The position numbers and the translations under genes are program-made. A DNA stretch of 64,000 nt from DASXAI01 sp963798445 (GTDB lineage Bacteria; Actinomycetota; Acidimicrobiia; Acidimicrobiales; Ilumatobacteraceae). This document shows positions 17,150-25,395 of the stretch, piece by piece (position 1 is the stretch's first letter; each line of letters starts with the position of its first letter). The notes beneath the pieces are model-generated. The model was not told the origin of the DNA and did no database searches. It saw only the letters and a list, made by a program, of their open reading frames with translations. The stretch is from contig CAWCTH010000003.1 in NCBI GenBank assembly GCA_963798445.1, positions 1,240,001 to 1,304,000 on the forward strand, written 5' to 3'.

Positions 17150-18100
17150 TCAGCTGATGGGCTCGACGGCGAGGTAGCGCTCGGCCAACCCGGACACCAC
17201 CGCTTCGAACTCGGCCACCGTGCGGCGGATGATCTCGGCCGCCGGCAGCACCTCATCGATGCGCCCGGCCACCTGGCCGCACTGCGGCAGCGTGCCCTCC
17301 ATCGTTCCGTCGCGGTAGAGGTTGATCGTCGAGCCCAGGAGGGCCAGCGGGTCGCCTTCGGACTTGTGCTCGAAGGCCTCGGTCGTCGGCGTGCGCAGCA
17401 CCCGCACCGGCCGACGGTTGTGATGGTTGATGGTGAGGGTGTCCGTCTCCGTCGCGGCGACGACGGCCAGCTTCATGTTCTCGTGCACGGGTGATTCGGC
17501 AGAGGCCATCATGCGGGTGCCCATCTGCACGCCCTCGGCTCCGAGGGCGAAGGCGGCGGCCATCGAGGCGCCGTCGGCCATCCCCCCGGCGGCGATGATG
17601 GGCACGTCGACCCGGCTGGCGACCAGCGGCAGCAGCACCATGCTGGCGACCTCGCGCATGTTCTTCATGCCGGCGCCTTCGTGGCCATCGACCACGAGGC
17701 CGTCGACACCGGCATCGACCGCCTTCTGGGCGGCGTACAGCGTGGGGACGACGTGGAAGACGATGAGGCCGGCATCCTTCAGGATGGACGTGTACTTGTC
17801 GGGGGACCCGGCCGAGGTGGTGATGAACTCGATGCCCTCCTCCACGATCATGTCGACGATGGCGGGGTCCTTCACGAATGCCAATGGCAGGTTGACGCCG
17901 AATGGCTTATCGGTGAGCTGACGGGTCAGACGGATGTCGGCCCGTACCTCATCGATGCCGAGGGAGCCGGGCACGAGGCCCATCGCGCCGGCATTGGACA
18001 CGGCCGACACGAGGGCGGGCTTGGCGATGTACCCCATGGGCGCCTGCACGATCGGGATGTCGACACCGAGCAGTGCGGTAACGCGGTTCGGGAAGCGCAT
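17150..18100 (-). CDS. Nitronate monooxygenase family protein (FMN-dependent)
   Basis: A 316-residue TIM-barrel enzyme. VDIPIVQAPMGYIAKPALVSAVSNAGAMG at the N-terminus, TSAGSP, VVDGHEGAG and PIIAAGGMADGASMAAA plus GAEGVQMGTRMMA are the FMN-phosphate and substrate motifs of the 2-nitropropane dioxygenase/FabK-like superfamily. Members oxidise alkyl nitronates or reduce enoyl thioesters. The ATG at 18100 is chosen because homology starts there; the open frame continues upstream into the IS30 remnant by chance. A large inverted repeat lies 18 bases upstream of the start. Confidence 0.87.
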   Translation of the reverse strand: MRFPNRVTALLGVDIPIVQAPMGYIAKPALVSAVSNAGAMGLVPGSLGIDEVRADIRLTRQLTDKPFGVNLPLAFVKDPAIVDMIVEEGIEFITTSAGSPDKYTSILKDAGLIVFHVVPTLYAAQKAVDAGVDGLVVDGHEGAGMKNMREVASMVLLPLVASRVDVPIIAAGGMADGASMAAAFALGAEGVQMGTRMMASAESPVHENMKLAVVAATETDTLTINHHNRRPVRVLRTPTTEAFEHKSEGDPLALLGSTINLYRDGTMEGTLPQCGQVAGRIDEVLPAAEIIRRTVAEFEAVVSGLAERYLAVEPIS

Positions 18101-18117
18101 CCAGGGCAAGCTAACCG

Positions 18118-18148
18118 GGCCGCTCTGATCATGCGATCTGGAGCGGCC
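18118..18148. repeat. Inverted repeat upstream of the nitronate monooxygenase gene
   Basis: GGCCGCTC at 18118-18125 and GAGCGGCC at 18141-18148 form a perfect 8-bp stem around a 15-base loop that itself contains GATC-ATGC-GATC. It sits between the enzyme start (18100) and the broken IS30 end (about 18194). It could be an operator, a terminator for incoming transcription, or a scar of the insertion event. Confidence 0.45.
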
Positions 18149-18193
18149 TCTCAGGTACGCAGCCGTCGTCGCTCGTTCTCGGTGCGTTTGCGT

Positions 18194-18882
18194 AGCCTCG
18201 GCGGGACGATCGGAGATCATGACCATGTCGGGGATCCGGCCCCGCCGCTCGATCCTGGAGCGGTTCTTGCGCACCGCCCGTCCGGTGCGCAAGCAGGCCG
18301 CCAGTTCCTTGCGGAGCGCCCCTCGGCCCTGCACATACAACGACTGGTAGATCGTCTCGGGTGACACCCGCATCATCGGATCGTCGGGGAACTCGATCCG
18401 CAACTGCGCCGAGATCTGCGCCGGCGACCACGACTCCTCCTCGAGCCAGGTCTCGACCTGGGCTCGGAGCCGGACGCAACCGGCGAGCTTGGCCAGTTTG
18501 GGACGACGGGCCCGGTCGGCCGCCAGGCGATGCGCCCGCCACCCCCGATAACGCTCACGACCGCCGTTCGCGTCACCTCCCGAGACACCGTCGAAGTCGC
18601 CCGCCCGAACCCACGGGCGATCACCCGAAACGACGCACCCTCGTCGAGGCCCGAGCGGATCTCCTCACGCTCGGCCGCCGACAACCGCGCCGGTGACGGA
18701 TCCCAATCGAGCCGCCGGGCCACCCCACCAGCATCGCGGACCACCCGCTGCACGAACCCCGCCGACCGAGCCACCTCTCGAGCCACATCGACCGATCGCA
18801 TCCCATCCGCGACGAACCCAATGATCCGCTTGCGTTCCTCCGGCGTCAGCCTCGGATACCTGCCACTGTTCGCGTTTCCCAC
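18194..18882 (-). pseudogene. IS30-family transposase remnant, frameshifted and lacking its catalytic domain
   Basis: From a GTG at 18882 (GGAGG 6 bases upstream) the frame reads NSGRYPRLTPEERKRIIGF, then PARLSAAEREEIRSGLDEG and FGRATSTVSREVTR, the double helix-turn-helix N-terminus of IS30 transposases. A one-base loss near 18569-18571 shifts the frame. In the next frame the protein continues through RIEFPDDPMMRVSPETIYQSL, RGALRKELAACLRTGRAVRK and IPDMVMISDRPAEA. At about 18194 similarity stops, exactly where the DDE catalytic domain should begin. It cannot encode an active transposase. The missing half is not found elsewhere in the window. Confidence 0.82.
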
Positions 18883-19126
18883 TACAACCTCCAGACCAGT
18901 CGCAGCGTGCCCGACCCGCCGACCCGTTGCAGTGATCCTCAGAATCCGCCTAGCGAATGTGACGCACAGACGCGACGAGAAGCCCAAATGCACCGAGAAC
19001 CACCGCCCCAACGACCACCCCACATGGGTTCCGGCCCGGGTGGCCTCGCCACGCGCCATCAACGCCACGAACCGTGTGCTGGCATCCCTTCGGCCATCGG
19101 GCGAGGCAGCCGCCTACCGTGGTGGC

Positions 19127-21394
19127 GTGTCGCAGCTTCTTCGCAAGCGCAGGACCGTTCCGTTCGCAACCATCGCGCTCGTAGCGCCACTGCTCCTGGC
19201 GAACGCCATCGCCGCCGCCGCGCCTCGGCCCTCGACACCGGTCAGTCGAGGAACAACCGCGGAACCTCCTGCCGGCGCGTCACGCTACGTCCCCGTCGTA
19301 CCGGCGCGCCTGCTCGACACGCGAGCGCTCGGCGACGCGCCCGCTGACGGCGCCATCACGCGGGTCATCGTGGCGGGACGGCTCGGCGTGCCGGGCGACG
19401 CCACCGCCGTCGCGCTCAACGTCACGGCCACCGAAACGACCGCAGCTGGCTTCATCACGCTGTGGCCAGCCGGCCGTCCGAGACCTGAGACGTCGAACCT
19501 CAACGTCGAGCGCGCCGGGCAGACCTTCCCCAACTTGGTGATCGTGGCGGTCGGCGACGCCGGCGCGGTCGACGTCTTCACGCAGGCCTCGACCCATCTC
19601 GCCATCGACGTCGTCGGCGCATGGCAGCCTGCAACCACCGTGGTGGCGGCGGGCCGGCTCGTACCGGTCCCCCCGACCCGAGTGCTGGACACTCGTAGCG
19701 GCGCGCCGATTCCGTCGAACGGCACCCGCACCGTCGATCTCGGCCCCGTCGCCGCCGGCGCCACCGGCGCGGTACTGAACGTCACTGCGACGGAGGCGAC
19801 CGGGCCCGGCTTCGTCAGCGTGTGGCCGGCCGATACGCCGCGACCGGAGGCGTCCAACCTGAACGTGGAGCGCGCTGGTCAGACCGTGGCCAACCTCGTC
19901 GTGACGCCGGTGGCCGGCGGCCGAGCCGCGGTCTTCGTGCAGACGGAGACCCATCTCGTGATCGACGTCGTGGCCGTCTTCACCGGGGACACTGCGGCGA
20001 CCTCGGCCGATGGGTTGTTCGTACCACTGACGCCGACGCGGGTGCTCGACACGCGACAGCGCGAGCCGCTGAGCCGGCTGGCGGGCGGGTTCCGGGCCGA
20101 TCTGCCGCTCGCGGGGCACGCTGGCATCCCCGGCGGCGGCGTGGCGGCGGTGGTCGTGAACCTGACGGCGACCGAGTCGTCGGACGCCGGCTTCATCACG
20201 GCCTATCCGGCCCGTACCGCGCTACCCGCCACGTCGAACTTGAACGTCGAGCGGACGTGGCAGACCATCGCCAACCTGTCGATCGTGGGTCTGGGTGCGG
20301 ACGGCGCCGTGTCGCTCTACGCCCAGCACACCACGCAGCTCGTCGCCGACGCGTCCGGTTGGTTCACCGGCGCGCCGGCGCCGGCCGATCCGAACGTCCC
20401 TGCCGTCGCCCCCGCGCCCAGCCTGCCCTCATCGGACGGCACCCTCGTCGGCGCCGGCTCGATCGGCGGCACCATCTCACCGAAGTCGGTCGTTGCCACC
20501 GGCGCCGGCCTGGTCTTCGCCCAGAACATGATCTACAGCCACACCATCACCGTGTACGGGCGGGACCGGCGATTGGTGAAGACCATTCCCGACAACTTGG
20601 GTGCCTTGCAGGGCGGGCCGGTCGAGGCGGCCATCACGCCCGACGGCCGGTCGGTGTACGTGAGCAACTACTCGATGTACGGGCCCGGCGCCGGTCCTGC
20701 CGGTTTCGACGCCTGCACCAGTGCCGACGCGGTGGCCGACAGCACCGTGTATCGCATCAGCGTCGCCTCGCTCGCCGTCGATCAGGTCATCCCGGTAGGG
20801 AAGGTGCCGAAGTTCCTCGCCGTCACGCCTGACGGCACCAAGCTCGTCGTGAGCAACTGGTGCGGTGACGACGTGAGCATCGTCGACACGGCGACCGGGC
20901 AGGAGATGCGACGCGTCCACGTCGGGCGCAATCCGCGCGGCCTGGCCATCACGCCCGATTCTCGCAGCGCCTACGTGGCGCTGATGGGCGGCAACCGGTT
21001 GGCCGTGGTCGACCTGGCCTCCGGCGACGTCCGGCTGACCGGCTTCGTCGGTGGTGGCCCTCGGCATCTCAACCTCTCGGCCGACGGACGTTGGCTCTAC
21101 ATCACCTTGAACCAGGACGGCACCGTGGCCAAGCTGGACACGGCCACCGAGCAGATCGTGGCGCGCGTCGCGACGGGCAACGAGCCGCGCAGCGCCTCAC
21201 TGGCGGCCGACGGCGCGAACCTGTTCGTCGTGAACTACGAGTCGGCGTCGGTGAGCAAGATCCGGACGTCCGACATGACCGTCGTGCAGAGCGTTGCCAC
21301 GCCGACGCACCCGATCGGGATCACCTACGACGACGAGACCAAAGAGCTGTGGGTGGCCTGCTACGTCGGCCGTGTCCTCATCTTCCAGGACTAG
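19127..21394 (+). CDS. Secreted protein with three LDTR/NVTATE repeats and a C-terminal YVTN-type beta-propeller
   Basis: About 755 residues from GTG 19127. The basic start and hydrophobic segment (LLRKRR, then TIALVAPLLLANAIAAAAP) form a likely signal peptide. Three repeats of about 125 residues follow; each opens with LDTR, has NVTATE, GFIT/GFVS plus WPA or YPA, SNLNVER and TxANL/NL, and closes with an HLxIDV-like strand. From about residue 435 a seven-bladed propeller begins with repeated units such as ITPDGRSVYVSNYS, VTPDGTKLVVSNW, ITPDSRSAYVAL and SADGRWLYITL (YVTN/lactonase-like). The repeat domain is widespread in actinobacterial exported proteins but I know no established function. 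It is convergent with the VWA operon; the two stop codons share the palindrome CTAG (21391-21394). Confidence 0.78.
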   Translation: MSQLLRKRRTVPFATIALVAPLLLANAIAAAAPRPSTPVSRGTTAEPPAGASRYVPVVPARLLDTRALGDAPADGAITRVIVAGRLGVPGDATAVALNVTATETTAAGFITLWPAGRPRPETSNLNVERAGQTFPNLVIVAVGDAGAVDVFTQASTHLAIDVVGAWQPATTVVAAGRLVPVPPTRVLDTRSGAPIPSNGTRTVDLGPVAAGATGAVLNVTATEATGPGFVSVWPADTPRPEASNLNVERAGQTVANLVVTPVAGGRAAVFVQTETHLVIDVVAVFTGDTAATSADGLFVPLTPTRVLDTRQREPLSRLAGGFRADLPLAGHAGIPGGGVAAVVVNLTATESSDAGFITAYPARTALPATSNLNVERTWQTIANLSIVGLGADGAVSLYAQHTTQLVADASGWFTGAPAPADPNVPAVAPAPSLPSSDGTLVGAGSIGGTISPKSVVATGAGLVFAQNMIYSHTITVYGRDRRLVKTIPDNLGALQGGPVEAAITPDGRSVYVSNYSMYGPGAGPAGFDACTSADAVADSTVYRISVASLAVDQVIPVGKVPKFLAVTPDGTKLVVSNWCGDDVSIVDTATGQEMRRVHVGRNPRGLAITPDSRSAYVALMGGNRLAVVDLASGDVRLTGFVGGGPRHLNLSADGRWLYITLNQDGTVAKLDTATEQIVARVATGNEPRSASLAADGANLFVVNYESASVSKIRTSDMTVVQSVATPTHPIGITYDDETKELWVACYVGRVLIFQD

Positions 21395-22476
21395 TAGCGA
21401 TTCCACAGCAGTGACAGGCCGATGGCGGTGATCGCCAGGAGAGCGCCGAGGCTGGCGAAGACCACACTGATCTCGCGGTCCTGGGTCTGCAGTTCGATCT
21501 GGCTCGGCAGGCGGGCAAAGACGCCGCGGAGCTGATCGGCATCCTCGGCGCGGTAGAACGCGCCACCGGTCATGTCCGCGACCGTCGTGAGGGTGGGCTC
21601 GTCGATCAGCAGGTACTGCGATCCGCCGCCGCCCGGCACGAACCCGCCGCCGGATCCGCCCTCGCCGAAGACGTCAGCACCGAGTTGCTCACGCGTGCAG
21701 ACCATGGACGTCGGGTGGGTGGTGCCGAAACCGATCGTGTAGATGCGCACCCGCCGGTCGACCGCGGCCTGGGCCGCGTCGATGGGGCCGATCCCGCGCG
21801 TGTTGGCGCCATCGGTCAACAACACGATGATGTCCGGGACGTAGTCGCCATTCGGGGGCGCCACCGGCGGCGGCTCCGGCGCCGTGCCGGGCTGGGCTCG
21901 ACTGAAATCGTTCGGGCCGATGGGTGCCACGTCGGGGTTCACCGCCGCGATGGCGTCGATGGCCTTCAGCGTGGCGGAGCCGATCACGGTGCCACGCGCC
22001 GTCGTCAGGTTGTCGATGACTTCTCTCAGCTTCGCCTTGTCCGTCGTCGGGGGAACGAGCAGCTCGGCGAACCCGGCGAAGGCCACGATGCCGATGCGGG
22101 TACCAGCGACCTGATCGGCGACGAACGCCCGGGCGGCGTCCTGGGCCACGGCCAGGCGGTTGGGCTCGACATCGGTGGCACACATCGAGCGCGACACGTC
22201 GAGGGCCAAGATGATGGACGTGCGCCCCAGCGGCACCGAGACCGAGACCTGCGGCCGGGCGCTGGCGACCGTGAGACCGGCGATGCTGGCCAGGAACAAC
22301 GCCACCGGCACGTGCCGCCGCCAGCGCGAGCGCTTCGGGAGCGCGGCGCGGACGAGGGCCACGTGGGAGAAGCGGACGGCCTGCTTGCGCTTGCGCCGCA
22401 GCTGCCACAGGTACGCGCCGAGCAGGATCGGCACGACCACGAGCATCAGCAAGGCGAGGGGGGCTGAGAACGTCAC
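21391..22476 (-). CDS. VWA-domain membrane protein (BatA/BatB-like), last gene of the MoxR operon
   Basis: A 361-residue protein: an N-terminal hydrophobic helix (FSAPLALLMLVVVPILLGAY), a basic patch, a second helix (HVPVALFLASIAGLTVASA), a von Willebrand factor A domain with an intact MIDAS motif (LALDVSRSM, later VLLTDGANTRG), and a C-terminal helix ending LLWNRY. A glycine-rich insertion (GEGGSGGGFVPGGGG) is unusual. GTG 22476 is preceded by GGAGG and lies 2 bases after the stop of the upstream VWA gene. The Bat/MoxR family is thought to act with the MoxR ATPase in chaperoning or metal-dependent assembly at the membrane. Confidence 0.85.
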   Translation of the reverse strand: MTFSAPLALLMLVVVPILLGAYLWQLRRKRKQAVRFSHVALVRAALPKRSRWRRHVPVALFLASIAGLTVASARPQVSVSVPLGRTSIILALDVSRSMCATDVEPNRLAVAQDAARAFVADQVAGTRIGIVAFAGFAELLVPPTTDKAKLREVIDNLTTARGTVIGSATLKAIDAIAAVNPDVAPIGPNDFSRAQPGTAPEPPPVAPPNGDYVPDIIVLLTDGANTRGIGPIDAAQAAVDRRVRIYTIGFGTTHPTSMVCTREQLGADVFGEGGSGGGFVPGGGGSQYLLIDEPTLTTVADMTGGAFYRAEDADQLRGVFARLPSQIELQTQDREISVVFASLGALLAITAIGLSLLWNRY

Positions 22477-22478
22477 GG

Positions 22479-23468
22479 CTACACCAACCTCCCGAACCAC
22501 AGCAGCGAAAGGGCGGCGCCGACGACGAGGAAGAGCACGCTGATGCCCGTCACCACACCGGTCACCTCGGTCGTCTCGGTCTCCGAGGTGAACTGGAGGT
22601 CGATGCGGTTGTAGATGTCGGAGAGGGATTCGGCGTCGTCGGCGTGGAAGTACGTGCCGTCACTCACGGACGCGATCTTGGTCAACAGGTCCTCGTCGAG
22701 CGCCGTCGCCACGCTGAAGCCGTCGACTTCCACGACGGTGCCCGCAGGGCTGCCGATGCCGATCGGATAGATGTGCACGCCCGCCACCGAGGCGAGCTTG
22801 GCGACGTCGAGGGGATCGGGCTCGCCGTTGTTCTCGCCGTCGGACAGCAAGACGACCGCCGCCGAACCGAGGTAGCCGATGTCGATGTCGTCAACACTGG
22901 CCCCGGTCACATCGCCGGTTGGCGTGATCGGCTTGCCGGCGATGGCGTTGAGCGAGGTGAAGATGCCTTGGCCGAGCGACGTGCCACCTTGAGGCGCCAG
23001 ACGGTCGACGGCCGCCAGGACATCGGCGGTCACGGCTGTCGGTGTCTGCGTGATCAGGCCGCCGTCGCTGAAGGCAACGACGCCGATCTTGATGGACTTC
23101 GGCTGCTTGGCCACGAAGGAGCGCGCCGCCGCCTTCGCCGCGTCCATTCGGGTCGGTTGGAAGTCCGTGGCCCTCATGCTGTTCGAGACGTCGAACGCGA
23201 GGATCACGGTGCCCTCGCGGTGAGGGAGGCTCAGACTGGTCTCCGGACGAGCGAGGGCGAGCAGCAGCAAGACGACAGCGACCAGGAAGAAGGCGAACGG
23301 CAGGTGCCGGAGCCGGCGCAGCCGGCGGGCCGACGCGCTCGGGGCGAAGCCTTGCGCCGCCAGCTCGGCGGCGCGCCGCTCCCTGCGCCGCGCCAGCGCC
23401 ATGTAGGCCACGACCAGGAGCGGCGCCACAAGAAGGAGCACCAGCATGCCCGGCCAGATGAACGACAT
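22479..23468 (-). CDS. VWA-domain membrane protein (BatA-like)
   Basis: A 329-residue protein with the same architecture as its downstream neighbour. N-terminal helix (WPGMLVLLLVAPLLVVAYMAL), basic stretch, second helix, VWA domain with DVSNSM and LLSDGENN of the MIDAS site, and a C-terminal helix (GISVLFLVVGAALSLLWF). The gene starts at ATG 23468, whose A is also the last base of the preceding TGA (TGATG), so translation is coupled to the DUF58 gene. The pair of VWA proteins probably form a membrane complex that works with the MoxR ATPase. Confidence 0.88.
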   Translation of the reverse strand: MSFIWPGMLVLLLVAPLLVVAYMALARRRERRAAELAAQGFAPSASARRLRRLRHLPFAFFLVAVVLLLLALARPETSLSLPHREGTVILAFDVSNSMRATDFQPTRMDAAKAAARSFVAKQPKSIKIGVVAFSDGGLITQTPTAVTADVLAAVDRLAPQGGTSLGQGIFTSLNAIAGKPITPTGDVTGASVDDIDIGYLGSAAVVLLSDGENNGEPDPLDVAKLASVAGVHIYPIGIGSPAGTVVEVDGFSVATALDEDLLTKIASVSDGTYFHADDAESLSDIYNRIDLQFTSETETTEVTGVVTGISVLFLVVGAALSLLWFGRLV

Positions 23469-24388
23469 CAGCGTCGACGCCTCCGCCGCAGCTCGATGAT
23501 CCGTACGAGCGCCCGGACGAGATCGTCCTCGGTCGACACCTCGTGGAGATCGACGCCCGCTCGAAGCGCGGCTGCCTGCAGCTCAGCCTGGCGGGCCTCG
23601 GCGGCGAGGTGGAACCGGCGGCGGAACTCGGGATCACTCGTGTCGACGGAGAGCAGCTCGCCGGTCTCGGTGTCCTCGATCACGATGAGCCCGGCATCGG
23701 GCAGCTCGAGCTCGTGCGGATCGAACAACCGTATGGCCACCAGCTCGTGGCGCTGACTCAGCAACGACAGGGGCCGCTCCCAACCAGGCTCGCTGATGAA
23801 GTCGGAGATGATCACGATGACCGAGCGGCGCTTGATGGTGGCGGCACCGGCGCGAACGAGGCCGGTCAGATCCGTGGCCGTCCCGGTGGAGACGGCCGGC
23901 CGGAGCAGCTGGTGGACGAGGCCCAGCACCTGGTTGCGCCCGCTCCGGGGCGGGATGGTGCGCTCGACGGCGTTGTTGTAGAGGATGGCCCCTACCCGGT
24001 TGCCGCCCCGCGTGAGCAGCCGGGCCAGCGTGGCGGCCAGGTCGGTGAGCACCATGTCCTTCGATCGCTCCGTCGGGCCGAAACCCATCGACGGCGAACG
24101 GTCGAGGAGAAGCCACGCTGTGAGCTCACGGTCCTCCAGATAGGTGCGCACGAACGGCGTGTCCATGCGCGCCGTCACGTTCCAGTCGATGTGGCGCACG
24201 TCGTCACCGGGCTCGTAGTCGCGCAGGTCCGCGAAGTCGATGCCGATGCCGCGGAACAACGTCCGGTAATCGCCCTGGAGGCGACCGTCGAGACGACGGA
24301 TCACCTGCCACTCGAGGCGGCGCAGGACGCTCTCAGGCGTCGTTACGGAGGCGGTTGACCGCGTTCTCGGACCGGATTCGGCGCTCAT
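23468..24388 (-). CDS. DUF58 domain-containing protein
   Basis: A 306-residue protein with the DUF58 signature: GDYRTLFRGIGIDFADLRDYEPGDDVRHIDWNV-like region (RDYEPGDDVRHIDW) and TYLEDRELTAWLLLDRSPSM, a VWA-like fold. In the family this partner is always found beside a MoxR ATPase. The best start is ATG 24388, giving an unusually long 56-base overlap with the moxR 3' end; no later in-frame start fits because the conserved domain begins immediately after. It ends in a run of arginines (IIELRRRRRR). No membrane helices, so cytosolic. Confidence 0.87.
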   Translation of the reverse strand: MSAESGPRTRSTASVTTPESVLRRLEWQVIRRLDGRLQGDYRTLFRGIGIDFADLRDYEPGDDVRHIDWNVTARMDTPFVRTYLEDRELTAWLLLDRSPSMGFGPTERSKDMVLTDLAATLARLLTRGGNRVGAILYNNAVERTIPPRSGRNQVLGLVHQLLRPAVSTGTATDLTGLVRAGAATIKRRSVIVIISDFISEPGWERPLSLLSQRHELVAIRLFDPHELELPDAGLIVIEDTETGELLSVDTSDPEFRRRFHLAAEARQAELQAAALRAGVDLHEVSTEDDLVRALVRIIELRRRRRR

Positions 24389-25361
24389 GGAGAGGAACCT
24401 CGGGCAGCGGGATGGTGGACAAGATGGCGCCGACGATGATGTCGGACGTGACGTTGTCGGCCAGGGCTTCGTAGGACAGCACGAGGCGGTGACGAAGGAC
24501 ATCGACCGCCAGCGTGCTGACATCTTGCGGGAGGGCGTAGTCGCGACCGCGGACGAAGGCCAACGCCTTGGCGGCGAGGATCATGTTGATCGCCGCCCGA
24601 GGGCTGGCGCCGTAGGTGACGTAGCCCGCGAGCTCGGGCCGGCCGGCCGACGCGGGATCGCGCGTGGCACCGACGACCCGCACCGCGTACTCGATCAACG
24701 CCGGGTCGACGTACACGGCGTCGGCCGCTCGCTGGAGCGCCACCAGTTGGGTCGTGTCGATCACCTTCTGACTGGGCTGGGTGGTCCCGGTCATCCGCTC
24801 GACGATGACGAACTCCTCGGTCGGGCTCGGGTAGCCGACGAGCACCTTCATCATGAAGCGGTCGAGTTGCGCCTCGGGCAGCGGATAGGTGCCCTCCGAC
24901 TCGATCGGGTTCTGCGTGGCCAGCACGAGGAACGGCTCAGGCACCGCGAAGGTCTCCCGGCCGATCGTCACCTGACGCTCCTGCATCACCTCCAGCAACG
25001 CGCTCTGCACCTTGGCCGGCGCCCGATTGATCTCGTCGGCCAGGAGCAGGTTGGTGTGGACCGGTCCGAGCGAGGTCTGGAACTCGCCGAGGCGCTGGTT
25101 GTAGATCCTGGTGCCGATGAGGTCGGCGGGCACCAGGTCGGGGGTGAACTGGATCCGCTGGAACTGACCGCCGATGGTCTGAGCCAGCGTCTTGATGGCC
25201 ATCGTCTTGGCCAGGCCAGGCACGCCTTCGACCAGGATGTGGCCGCGAGCGAGCAGGGCGACGATCATTCGCTCCAGGAGGCCGTCCTGACCGACGATGA
25301 ATTTCTTCACCTCGTAGACGACGTGCTCCATCGGCCGCGGAGTCGGGGGGGCGAAGTCCAT
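24333..25361 (-). CDS. MoxR family AAA ATPase
   Basis: A 342-residue AAA+ protein. Walker A is GVPGLAKT, Walker B LLADEINRAP, sensor 1 ATQNPIESEG and the arginine-finger region EAQLDRFMMK are intact. MoxR ATPases act as chaperones together with VWA proteins. ATG 25361 (MDFAPPTPRP) is preferred: AGGAG is 12 bases upstream and the preceding 21 codons overlap the protease stop region without similarity to the family. The gene follows a membrane serine protease and precedes the DUF58 and two VWA genes, all in one direction, so the five probably form one operon. Confidence 0.92.
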   Translation of the reverse strand: MDFAPPTPRPMEHVVYEVKKFIVGQDGLLERMIVALLARGHILVEGVPGLAKTMAIKTLAQTIGGQFQRIQFTPDLVPADLIGTRIYNQRLGEFQTSLGPVHTNLLLADEINRAPAKVQSALLEVMQERQVTIGRETFAVPEPFLVLATQNPIESEGTYPLPEAQLDRFMMKVLVGYPSPTEEFVIVERMTGTTQPSQKVIDTTQLVALQRAADAVYVDPALIEYAVRVVGATRDPASAGRPELAGYVTYGASPRAAINMILAAKALAFVRGRDYALPQDVSTLAVDVLRHRLVLSYEALADNVTSDIIVGAILSTIPLPEVPLHERRIRSENAVNRLRNDA

Positions 25362-25395
25362 GGTCGCGTTCAGTCTCCTGTCCTCGCTGGGGCGG

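Noticed and set aside
18530..19126. N-terminal extension of the repeat/propeller protein
   Set aside because: This part is antisense to the IS30 remnant and lacks similarity; the signal peptide begins at GTG 19127.
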